Assembly: GCA_003173865.1 (NCBI GenBank)
Contig: PJMF01000013.1
Coordinates: 1-57,536, forward strand
Direction of reading: 5' to 3'
Source: Minisyncoccota bacterium
Lineage (GTDB): Bacteria; Patescibacteriota; Microgenomatia; UBA1400; PJMF01
DNA: 57,536 nt
Both the position numbers and the translations under genes were made by a program. The notes under the pieces are model-generated. The model was not told where the DNA came from and did not search any database. It saw nothing but the letters and a program-made list of their open reading frames with translations. Position 1 is the stretch's first letter. Each line of letters starts with the position of its first letter. This document shows positions 51,193 through 57,536 of this stretch, piece by piece.

Positions 51193-52338
51193 CTATGATT
51201 CTTTATCGTCATCTATATCCTCACTATCGCCAAGGTACGGAGCATTGTCAACCGAATCGAAAGGTATTTCTGTATTAGGGAGCATGACTTTCTCCACGAT
51301 AGCATACAACTCCGCAATTGCTGCATCGAGCAGAGCAAGTGCGTCAAAAAGCTTTTCCATTGATACAATTTTCTTGTGTATCTCGACAGTTGAATCGCCT
51401 TGTTTATTTTGTATGATGTCACCTGATTGCAGTTTTTGTTCAAAACGATGTAAGTCTTTAAACAGCTCTATAAGTACGCTACTCACAGGAGTTGCTCTTT
51501 GAGGTTGATCATTTTCCCCGGTAACATCACTCAATGCTCCTTGCCCAAAAAAAAGAACATGAGAGACTTCTTCAGGAAAATAATGCGGTGGGAGGTCATC
51601 TCCCGTATCTTCAAGTGCTCTTCGAATTTTCTCCTTATTCCTAAAACGTTGTTCCATTTGACTCCATGTTGCCAGCTCTACAAGCGTACTCTTTTCGTCG
51701 GGGAGACTGATACCTTCGTTTATTTCTTCTAATTGCTTTCTAACACGGTCTGTTGTTTGAGTTAATTCAAGCACTATTGATTGCTCGGGTAACGTAATTG
51801 AAGAAGCTTCTTTTTTGTTTCTCAGGCCCATGAATGTTTGGCCTATAACTTTTTCTCTCACCTGTTCTCTCAATTCATAGATACTTTTGATGAGCTGTAC
51901 AACTTCTTTTGTATATAGTTCGTGTACACCACTTTCCAAAATTGTAAAGTAAAATATGGGATCAGTACTTGGCTCAGAGAGCATGTTCCCGAGAAAGAAC
52001 AAGTATCTTTCTAGATACTTGTAGTAGTTGGAGTTTGTCCGTTGTTCAAAAGGAACTGGGCAAGCGATAAGTTGGGCAAACATTTGAGAAAGGCGATCTT
52101 GATCAACAGAAGTCTCAAACCACTCTCTATAAAACTCTTCCGGTGTTTCTAATTCTGTTTTTGGCCCTCCTAAACTCTCTCGAATAACTTGGATCATTCT
52201 TTTTAGGAGAAACAAACGATCCATACGGTTCGCTCTTTCTCGATCTGTTTCCCACACTTCGTCTGTAAATATTTTGCGCGAGTTCAATTCAGGTTCTACA
52301 ACAGAATTAGGTAAAGAAGATCTGTGGTGCTCAAACAT
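51193..52338 (-). CDS. unknown helical protein
   Basis: 381 aa from the ATG at 52336-52338; a TTG eight codons upstream is possible. Predicted almost all helical, acidic, with an Asp/Ser-rich C-terminus (YLGDSEDIDDDKES). No membrane segment, metal motif or known family. It is downstream of a 96-aa unknown gene on the same strand and probably co-transcribed, separated only by a decayed gene fragment on the other strand. Confidence 0.7.
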   Translation of the reverse strand: MFEHHRSSLPNSVVEPELNSRKIFTDEVWETDRERANRMDRLFLLKRMIQVIRESLGGPKTELETPEEFYREWFETSVDQDRLSQMFAQLIACPVPFEQRTNSNYYKYLERYLFFLGNMLSEPSTDPIFYFTILESGVHELYTKEVVQLIKSIYELREQVREKVIGQTFMGLRNKKEASSITLPEQSIVLELTQTTDRVRKQLEEINEGISLPDEKSTLVELATWSQMEQRFRNKEKIRRALEDTGDDLPPHYFPEEVSHVLFFGQGALSDVTGENDQPQRATPVSSVLIELFKDLHRFEQKLQSGDIIQNKQGDSTVEIHKKIVSMEKLFDALALLDAAIAELYAIVEKVMLPNTEIPFDSVDNAPYLGDSEDIDDDKES

Positions 52339-52360
52339 ATCGTATAGAGAAGTATAACTC

Positions 52361-52417
52361 AAGTTCGAGTTGCTTGCAGGGGCTGGTAGAAGAAGTGAAA
52401 ACTTGGTTTCGATTTAA
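52361..52417 (+). pseudogene. degenerate C-terminal fragment, copy 2 of the FAG-motif gene
   Basis: Open in frame as KFELLAGAGRRSENLVSI followed by TAA. Aligns with the end of the 50712-50921 product (FFAGVGGRSKEFLLTQ) including AG.G.RS. At the DNA level TTGCAGGGG and GGTAGAAGAAGTGA are shared. No start codon or upstream homology remains. Confidence 0.5.
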
Positions 52418-52704
52418 TTTGAAGTATTCCGTCTCCAGACTTCAATAGTATCGTCTTTATCAGGGTGCATTATTCGTAGAAAAAAAGCGCCAGGTCGTCC
52501 TTCTCGGGCTTCATTTTCGACCATATCTACTGCTTCAAGCACTTCATTAGGAATGTCTTTCCCAACAGCTGCTGTAAAAGTTCGAATCAGTGTATAAGCC
52601 TCTTTACTCGAAGGAACACCATATTCAAGTCGGATGATATCCTGTTCTAGCTTTTGTTCTAACCTCTGTAGAATGCATGAACCCAGTTCTACATTTTTTA
52701 GCAT
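52414..52704 (-). CDS. unknown 96-aa protein
   Basis: Small acidic soluble protein, helical N-terminal half (RLEQKLEQDIIRLEYG) and a beta-type end (GAFFLRIMHPDKDDTIEVW). TATAAT lies 8 nt before the ATG. No family recognised. Upstream of, and codirectional with, the 381-aa unknown gene. Confidence 0.6.
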   Translation of the reverse strand: MLKNVELGSCILQRLEQKLEQDIIRLEYGVPSSKEAYTLIRTFTAAVGKDIPNEVLEAVDMVENEAREGRPGAFFLRIMHPDKDDTIEVWRRNTSN

Positions 52705-52748
52705 AGACGATAATTATATCATATAGGTCCGATTTCTTGTAGACCTAA

Positions 52749-52820
52749 GGAGATTTCACTCGAGGAAAAAGTGCATTTGCAGGGGTTTGTGGAGAAAATC
52801 AGGAATTTTTTGATGTCTGA
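52749..52820 (+). pseudogene. degenerate C-terminal fragment, copy 3 of the FAG-motif gene
   Basis: Reads GDFTRGKSAFAGVCGENQEF then FDV and TGA, aligning over its whole length with the GDWYMDDNFFAGVGGRSKEF end of the gene at 50712-50921. Stops interrupt the frame immediately upstream. The downstream block at 52857-52881 also matches the block after copy 1, so the duplication included flanking DNA. A hairpin ACCAC/GTGGT with TCTTTT lies at about 52823-52845. Confidence 0.55.
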
Positions 52821-52909
52821 AAGACCACAAGTTCGTGGTTCTTTTGTCCCCGCGCACACAGCGTCAGATTTGGTTTAAGGTGGAAGATCTGAATCAATTT
52901 TCCCCTCAG

Positions 52910-54082
52910 CTAAGCTAGGTCCCTAAGAAACGTTTTCCAATTCGTCACATCGTGTTCGTGAACCTTCTGTTCTCCTTCACCCGTATAAATAAGCGTAGTG
53001 GGGTGATGCTTTGTGGGATTTAAAGTGAACCAAACTGACAAACCTTTTAACATCTCTGGGTTAAATGTGCGTGCTGCTTTTATTTCTATGCCTTGTTTGC
53101 TTTCACCGGAATCAATGATTGCATCGACTTCATTACCATTGCTATCGCGCCAGAAGTAAATTTGCTCGTTTTTTCTTTGATTGAAGTTACTTTTAAGTAT
53201 TTCGGTGATAATAAAATTCTCAAAAATGTGGCCGTATGCAAAATGTGTTTCAAGCTCAGTGATTGAGTTGATTTTCAATAGATAACAAAGCAAACCAACA
53301 TCATAAAAATAGACTTTGGGGGTTTTAATCACTCGTTTTCCATAGTTCTGATGATATGGCTGTAAATCATAGGTAATGTAACTTGCTTCTAGAATGCTCA
53401 ACCATGACTCAATAGTTTTATAATTCACACCCACGTCATTTGCTAAAGAAGAGAAGTTCACAAGTTGTCCTACTCTCCCAGCAAGTAACTGCAAAAATCT
53501 TTGAAAAGTGCTCAAATCTCCAATATTTTTAATTTGCCGAACATCTCTTTCAACATATGTACTCAAATAATCACGATAAAAATCTTCAGGCTGGATATTT
53601 TTAATCAATGGACGAGGATAAAATCCCTTGAGCATACTTGTATCGCTTTTTGAAAATTCACTTGCATATGGACTTTCTATTAATTCTGAGTATGAAAGAG
53701 GTAACAACGTAAAGTTGGCTACTCTACCAGCTAATGATTGGGAAATATGTTGAGAAATGGCGAAATTTTGAGAACCCGTAATGATAAATTGACCATCTTT
53801 TTTTTGTGCATCTACTTCAACTTGAATATACGAAAGTAGCTCTGGAAATTTCTGAACTTCGTCAATAATCATCCGCTCAGCAGAACCAATTTTTAGGAAC
53901 CCCTTGGGGTCAGCTTTTGCTAAGGCTAAGGTGTCTAAATTTTCTAAATTAACGTATATGTAGTTGGGGAAAAGCCCTTGAGCTAAGCTTGTTTTCCCAG
54001 ATTGCCGTGGGCCAGTGATCGAGACAACAGGGTATTTATTGGCTAGTTCCAAAACTTTATCTGCAATAATTCTCTTTATCAT
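52910..54082 (-). CDS. AAA-type ATPase with DUF4143 domain
   Basis: 390 aa. Walker A ITGPRQSGKTSLA, Walker B RMIIDEVQKFPELL, sensor FIITGSQNF. The C-terminal DUF4143 region contains a winged-helix-like part and FWRDSNGNEVDAII...GIEIKAART, the spaced E..D..ExK arrangement of PD-(D/E)XK-like folds. These are abundant, often horizontally moved proteins of unclear function, sometimes linked to defence or toxin-antitoxin loci. -10-like TATTAT lies 7 nt before the ATG. Confidence 0.88.
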   Translation of the reverse strand: MIKRIIADKVLELANKYPVVSITGPRQSGKTSLAQGLFPNYIYVNLENLDTLALAKADPKGFLKIGSAERMIIDEVQKFPELLSYIQVEVDAQKKDGQFIITGSQNFAISQHISQSLAGRVANFTLLPLSYSELIESPYASEFSKSDTSMLKGFYPRPLIKNIQPEDFYRDYLSTYVERDVRQIKNIGDLSTFQRFLQLLAGRVGQLVNFSSLANDVGVNYKTIESWLSILEASYITYDLQPYHQNYGKRVIKTPKVYFYDVGLLCYLLKINSITELETHFAYGHIFENFIITEILKSNFNQRKNEQIYFWRDSNGNEVDAIIDSGESKQGIEIKAARTFNPEMLKGLSVWFTLNPTKHHPTTLIYTGEGEQKVHEHDVTNWKTFLRDLA

Positions 54083-54138
54083 GTGACCAATAATATACTA
54101 TGTAAATTAGTATTTCAACTCCTAATTTGCATAATCTG

Positions 54139-54211
54139 CAGGGGTAGAGGGACTCGAACCCCCAGTCTCAGATTTGGAGTCTGATGGTTTAACCAGTTAA
54201 CCGATACCCCT
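54139..54211 (-). tRNA. tRNA-Trp (anticodon CCA)
   Basis: 73 nt. Acceptor AGGGGTA pairs with TACCCCT (54205-54211 with 54140-54146), discriminator G. The anticodon stem-loop has CTCCAAA with CCA, and the T arm has GGGGGTTCGAGTCCCT. CCA is not encoded. The 5' 15 nt overlap the 3' end of the upstream protein gene on the same strand. Confidence 0.93.
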
Positions 54212-54868
54212 ATCAAGTAAAAGCGTAAGGGTATTATACGTTGCAAACAGCTCTTGAGCAATTCGCGCACTGTAATATCTCAGTGAGAGGGTACCCATGT
54301 AACCCTCCCTCTTTCGTTTTCCGGTGTTTTGCTTGATATAAGACTTGGTAAATTGTGTGAGGGGGATTTGCGTAACTTCCGACCAAAAAGCTTTCACTTC
54401 GTCTTCGTTATGGTAAGAATGCAGATGGACTAACACTCGCAACTTTTTCTCGTCAATAGGAAAGGCAGCCCTTAAAACTCTCAAGAAAACAGACATCATT
54501 TTGGGATCTGAGTTAGTAAAACCTATTACTTCAGTTACTTTCTTTCCCTCCGCCCAAAATAACATTGAGCATAGAAGCTTCTGCAAAGTTGGATTCAGGT
54601 CTACTTTACTCAACTCACCCATTACCCTCTTATACAACTCATCTTTGATTTCCTTTCGTTTCTGATTCATTACCGCGCGCCCTTTCGCACCACCGAACCC
54701 TTTTCTTTTGGCGAGTCTTTCTTTCGCTTTATCACTCAGAATAAGTGTATGCGTCCAGTGGCGCACAGTTCCTTTCGGAATTTTCGTCATGTCAGCAATT
54801 TCTTGAAAAGAGTGACCTTCTTCTCGTAATTGCATAGCAGATGATTTTTCTAAATCAGAGTGAATCAT
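54197..54868 (-). CDS. HTH plus LAGLIDADG-like domain protein overlapping tRNA-Trp
   Basis: 223 aa. N-terminal helix-turn-helix (AMQLREEGHSFQEIADMTKI then GTVRHWTHT). Residues about 95-215 follow a LAGLIDADG-like pattern (LLCSMLFWAEGKK, IGFTNSDPKMMSVFLRVL, FWSEVTQIPLTQFTKSYIK). The catalytic acidic residue of the first LAGLIDADG helix may be the Glu of FWAEGKK. It may act as a homing-endonuclease-derived regulator. The stop codon lies 15 nt inside tRNA-Trp. TAATAT lies 6 nt before the ATG. Confidence 0.7.
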   Translation of the reverse strand: MIHSDLEKSSAMQLREEGHSFQEIADMTKIPKGTVRHWTHTLILSDKAKERLAKRKGFGGAKGRAVMNQKRKEIKDELYKRVMGELSKVDLNPTLQKLLCSMLFWAEGKKVTEVIGFTNSDPKMMSVFLRVLRAAFPIDEKKLRVLVHLHSYHNEDEVKAFWSEVTQIPLTQFTKSYIKQNTGKRKREGYMGTLSLRYYSARIAQELFATYNTLTLLLDRGIG

Positions 54869-54905
54869 ATTCTCATATTAATAGAATTTGAATTATTTTT
54901 CAACC

Positions 54906-54934
54906 TTGGATTGGATCGTGATTTTCCTTACACT
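54906..54934 (+). promoter_or_regulatory. promoter of the GT-B-like gene
   Basis: TTGGAT (54906-54911), 17-nt spacer, TACACT (54929-54934), 7 nt, ATG at 54942. The spacing supports a leaderless start at 54942 rather than the upstream in-frame ATG at 54888. Confidence 0.6.
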
Positions 54935-54941
54935 TACACAC

Positions 54942-56210
54942 ATGAGTTTGCTTCCTGCGCAGTTAACTGATTTATATCGTCGAGATCGAGAGTTGCTTGC
55001 AGCTACACAACTACCGATTGTGACTGTGGCCGGAACGTTTCGCCAAGATCAAGACATCGTGCTCTCTCGTGCGCATTTTTCAATGGCACTTGGGGTTGCG
55101 AACTACATCTGGGGAAACAAAATCGATCCACAAAAAGCGTGGATTGTTGACCCAACGCATTATATTTCTCAAACTCAGTGGTCTAAGCTAGAACTTACCG
55201 AAGAAATTGCGAAAATTATTATCCGCCACTCTTTTTTGCATCAAATAAAAACGTGGATCGATCAATTTGGTCGGAGCAAATTGCCGATCTTGCAGAGCAT
55301 TACTCCTCCGCTCCTCTACCTTACTGAGCATGTCGAGAAACCGATTTTCAGTTTTCATATCGCGGCCGGCAATATTTTAGCTGCACAAGGAAAAGAAGTG
55401 ATTCAAGTGGTGACTGATCCACAAGTTCGTGAAGAGTATCTACAGGAAGTCGAACGACCAAATATCAAGTTCTGCGTTTTTGATGATGCGACGAGACTCG
55501 AATTTCTTGAACTCGCTAGCATTCATCATAAAAAAGTGCGTTTAGACCAGATTATCGTCACAGGCTCCCCGATTGATCCGCGTATCATCGCCGCGCGCAA
55601 ACACAAACTTACTTGGCGATCTGGTCCACTCCGTCTCTGCATTACCACTGGCGGACTTGGCAGTAATAAAGAAGAAATGAAGAAAATGCTGAATCAGCTT
55701 TTGCCGCTTCTCAACCATAAAGAACCCAAATATCAGGTACTCGTCTATGCCGGAACTCAAAAAGATATTGCGGAAATGGTAACTCAACTGGCACACCAGC
55801 ACTCCGTCACTCTCAGTCCCGCTTCGCATCAACACGCATCACTTCGTTTACTCCACCACCCACATCTTCTAGAAGCGAATGAGCTCCTGATTAAATATGG
55901 CTTTCCCTGGGCACATGGCTTCATCACAAAACCATCAGCAGACATGGCCTATGACGCCGTCGCCGCGGGATGTTTTCTCCTTACGTTGCAAGAATGGGGT
56001 GTTTGGGAAGAAAAAGTCCGCCAAGTTTTTGAACAAAAAGAAATTAGCCGCCGTGCCGAAGTGGATCATATTGTTGAGCAATTGATCGTACTGCAGTCTG
56101 CGCGTGGCAAAATGAGCTGGATCGAGCACGCCATGAATCATGCGTTTGGAATCGAAAAATTGTTTTTGCTGGGGAGTCAGAAGATTGTTGAGGCGGCTCA
56201 CACAACATAA
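54942..56210 (+). CDS. GT-B glycosyltransferase-like protein
   Basis: 422 aa. Two Rossmann-like halves: FSFHIAAGNILAAQGKEVIQVVTDP in shape for the N-terminal part, and RLCITTGGLGSNKEEMKKML, FITKPSADMAYDAVAAGC and LLTLQEWGVWEEKVRQVFE for the C-terminal part. The KPSADMAYDA and GxWEExN-like pattern recalls the MurG/MGDG-synthase group, in which this region binds the nucleotide sugar. No membrane segment. The donor and acceptor cannot be told. The 3' end overlaps the convergent neighbour by 13 nt. Confidence 0.65.
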   Translation: MSLLPAQLTDLYRRDRELLAATQLPIVTVAGTFRQDQDIVLSRAHFSMALGVANYIWGNKIDPQKAWIVDPTHYISQTQWSKLELTEEIAKIIIRHSFLHQIKTWIDQFGRSKLPILQSITPPLLYLTEHVEKPIFSFHIAAGNILAAQGKEVIQVVTDPQVREEYLQEVERPNIKFCVFDDATRLEFLELASIHHKKVRLDQIIVTGSPIDPRIIAARKHKLTWRSGPLRLCITTGGLGSNKEEMKKMLNQLLPLLNHKEPKYQVLVYAGTQKDIAEMVTQLAHQHSVTLSPASHQHASLRLLHHPHLLEANELLIKYGFPWAHGFITKPSADMAYDAVAAGCFLLTLQEWGVWEEKVRQVFEQKEISRRAEVDHIVEQLIVLQSARGKMSWIEHAMNHAFGIEKLFLLGSQKIVEAAHTT

Positions 56211-57187
56211 TCTGTTTCTGTAAGCGGAAAATCAGAAAGCAAAAACGTCACTCTGGCTCTTTGAGTATATCGAAGAGTTATTTTCGTATATCCAGGTTCA
56301 CCATGTTCTTTGAGTGCTTGAGCAAAGTTATTTAATACATCAAGCGAAATTACCGCTCCTTGTCGATACTCGAAGACATCAATTGTATCTGGTTGGCTAG
56401 GATCATCGTAATCAACATTGAGCTTCATCTCTTCAGGATCTGACTGATCATAGATATCGCTCTTCCCCGGAAAGAGTGATTTTCGAGTAGATAAAATCAA
56501 ATTTTCGTCAGAATACGCATTAAAACCTAATTTCCATTCAGCTTCAAAATGCGTAGGTGCAGATGCCAAACGTTTTGTTAATTTGTGAAAAACAATTCCT
56601 CGATTGCTATGACCTCTTCCAAATAAAGATTTCTCCTCTATCTCCGCTTTTACTCCTTCGCGAAAACCTCTACTATCAAAATGGCTCTGAAAGCCTTTAT
56701 ATTGACAGAAGCTTCCATCGCCCACAGCAACATTCACTGTCAAAATAAGTATATCTTCACTGAGCTTCCAAATCTCTTTCAGATCAAGTAATTGCCTTAT
56801 CAGATACTGATATAGTTTGGGAAACTCCTCAATATGAGCACACGTAATCACGATATGTGTAACATGCGGAGCTTCGTTTTTCCTTCCCTTATTCACACTT
56901 GTTTCTATTTGGAAACGAGAACTTGGTGTAAATGGATACACTTTAGCAATTGAGCGTTGTAAAGAGAAATGATCTGGTGTTTCACCAAAAAAAAGCAAAT
57001 TTTTATAACCCAAACCCATAACAAATGGAGATGATGAAATTTGTTTCTCAAAAGCAATTTGAGTGTTCTTATTAGAGACGCTCCTCGGATTATCTAAATC
57101 AACTGCAAAAATGTGATGTTTTGCCAATTCTCTAGTAATAGCCTCCAGCAGAGGTAAGAGAAGTTTGCCTTCTAAGCGTTGTAACAT
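56198..57187 (-). CDS. unknown 329-aa protein
   Basis: Soluble mixed alpha/beta protein with no recognised family. Notable stretches are PHVTHIVITCAHIEEFPKLY, VNVAVGDGSFCQYKGFQSHF, and an acidic loop SDPEEMKLNVDYDDPSQPD. It lies 18 nt downstream of rpmG and may be in its transcription unit; a TAAAAT box precedes it by 15 nt. Confidence 0.65.
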   Translation of the reverse strand: MLQRLEGKLLLPLLEAITRELAKHHIFAVDLDNPRSVSNKNTQIAFEKQISSSPFVMGLGYKNLLFFGETPDHFSLQRSIAKVYPFTPSSRFQIETSVNKGRKNEAPHVTHIVITCAHIEEFPKLYQYLIRQLLDLKEIWKLSEDILILTVNVAVGDGSFCQYKGFQSHFDSRGFREGVKAEIEEKSLFGRGHSNRGIVFHKLTKRLASAPTHFEAEWKLGFNAYSDENLILSTRKSLFPGKSDIYDQSDPEEMKLNVDYDDPSQPDTIDVFEYRQGAVISLDVLNNFAQALKEHGEPGYTKITLRYTQRARVTFLLSDFPLTETDYVV

Positions 57188-57205
57188 AAAAACTGAGAAA
57201 GAATT

Positions 57206-57409
57206 TTACTTCAGTTTCTTCGAAACCACGTGTTTCGTAGTCTTCCGACACACTGAACAATATTTATTAAGGGGAAATGCGCCCTCACCACCGGCTTGTT
57301 TCTTGAGTTGATCGTTGTTTTTGTTGAACTCGGTAATGTAGCCAAAAGCACTGCAAACACTGCACTTTAAGCCAACAGCTTGACGTGGTCCTTTTTTCTT
57401 TTTTGCCAT
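57206..57409 (-). CDS. rpmG: ribosomal protein L33
   Basis: 67 aa, starts MAKKKKGPRQAVGLKCSVCS and ends NKYCSVCRKTTKHVVSKKLK; both CxxC pairs of the zinc-binding L33 form are present. An insertion (KKQAGGEGAFPL) lengthens it relative to the usual 49-55 aa. AGGAG lies 5 nt before the ATG, and a TATACT box lies about 30 nt upstream, just after the tRNA-Tyr gene. Confidence 0.93.
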   Translation of the reverse strand: MAKKKKGPRQAVGLKCSVCSAFGYITEFNKNNDQLKKQAGGEGAFPLNKYCSVCRKTTKHVVSKKLK

Positions 57410-57463
57410 AAAACTCCTGATTTGAACTTGAGAGTGTGTAGTATATCACCGAGCTCTGCTCGG

Positions 57464-57536
57464 TGCCAGGTGTAGGATTCGAACCTACGAAGGCGTGAAC
57501 CAACAGATTTACAGTCTGTCCTCGTTGACCGCTTGA
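57464..57536 (-). tRNA. tRNA-Tyr (anticodon GTA), 5' end beyond right edge
   Basis: Anticodon loop CTGTAAA with GTA, a long variable arm typical of bacterial tRNA-Tyr, T arm GTAGGTTCGAATCCTAC, acceptor strand ACCTGGC (57465-57471) and discriminator A. The 5' acceptor half lies outside the window. A hairpin CACCGAG/CTCGGTG (57448-57464) overlaps its 3' end and may terminate the transcript. Confidence 0.85.

Noticed and set aside
54134-54150. GCAGGGGT at the tRNA-Trp 3' end as an attachment core shared with the fragments at 50876, 52376 and 52779
   Set aside because: The shared word is short, and in the fragments it is explained by the conserved FAG-V/A-G peptide motif; no integrase or flanking direct repeat was seen.
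1-57536. UGA recoded to glycine or tryptophan
   Set aside because: Conserved genes such as def and the CYTH gene end with TGA at normal length, and only a CCA anticodon tRNA-Trp is seen.
1-57536. CRISPR array or prophage
   Set aside because: No regularly spaced direct repeats, cas genes, integrase or phage structural genes were recognised.

Overview
The window is about 57.5 kb of compact bacterial DNA, gene-dense on both strands. Many genes overlap by a few bases, and neighbouring convergent genes even share stop-codon tetramers. No rRNA, CRISPR array, recognisable transposase or phage structural gene is visible. The standard genetic code applies: TGA ends several conserved genes, and a normal tRNA-Trp(CCA) is present. 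Small genes, a CBS-less IMP dehydrogenase, an MreB/MreC/MreD/PBP2 cluster, EF-P with an EpmA-type ligase, many lineage-specific proteins and a strong leaderless-mRNA signature all fit a member of the Candidate Phyla Radiation (Patescibacteria). That placement is an inference; no marker here fixes a class.

Layout. 1-3.3 kb (minus): purine interconversion operon add-like, guaB, guaA (guaA runs off the left edge). 3.3-3.7 kb: promoter, a long hairpin and a candidate structured RNA. 3.9-6.0 kb: Ser/Thr kinase. 6.0-17.1 kb (minus): a pyrimidine operon carA, carB, pyrB, frdA-like, frdB-like, pyrC, pyrE, an unknown gene, pyrF, preceded by a promoter and an attenuator-type terminator. 17.1-22.3 kb: thymidylate and deoxynucleotide genes (tmk, HD hydrolase, DHFR, CYTH protein, dcd, thyA). 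22.3-23.7 kb: nadE/nadD. 24-31.1 kb: mreB-mreC-mreD-mrdA-dprA-topA (minus). 31-36.5 kb: O-antigen-ligase/TPR protein, def, fmt, rpmB and a site-2 protease. 36.4-42.6 kb: sigma factor, FkbM methyltransferase, efp, frameshifted EamA transporter, epmA, ABC exporter. 42.6-54.1 kb: accessory region with long noncoding DNA, secreted and unknown proteins, a Fic protein with its own operator array, degenerate copies of a small gene, and a DUF4143-type ATPase. 54.1-57.5 kb: tRNA-Trp, HTH/LAGLIDADG-like protein, GT-B-like protein, unknown protein, rpmG and partial tRNA-Tyr.

The most notable system is the pyrimidine operon. Every enzyme from bicarbonate/glutamine to UMP is encoded except dihydroorotate dehydrogenase (PyrD). 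In its place, between pyrB and pyrC, lie a soluble fumarate-reductase-like flavoprotein and an iron-sulphur partner. The iron-sulphur partner keeps the ligands for [2Fe-2S] and [4Fe-4S] but has lost all three ligands of the quinone-proximal [3Fe-4S] cluster, and no membrane anchor genes are present. The pair may oxidise dihydroorotate itself or couple that step to fumarate. This is a hypothesis.

A second window-wide pattern is transcription start at the initiation codon: at least ten genes have a -10 box ending exactly 6 or 7 nt before the ATG, with no room for a ribosome binding site. This pattern was used to choose many starts.
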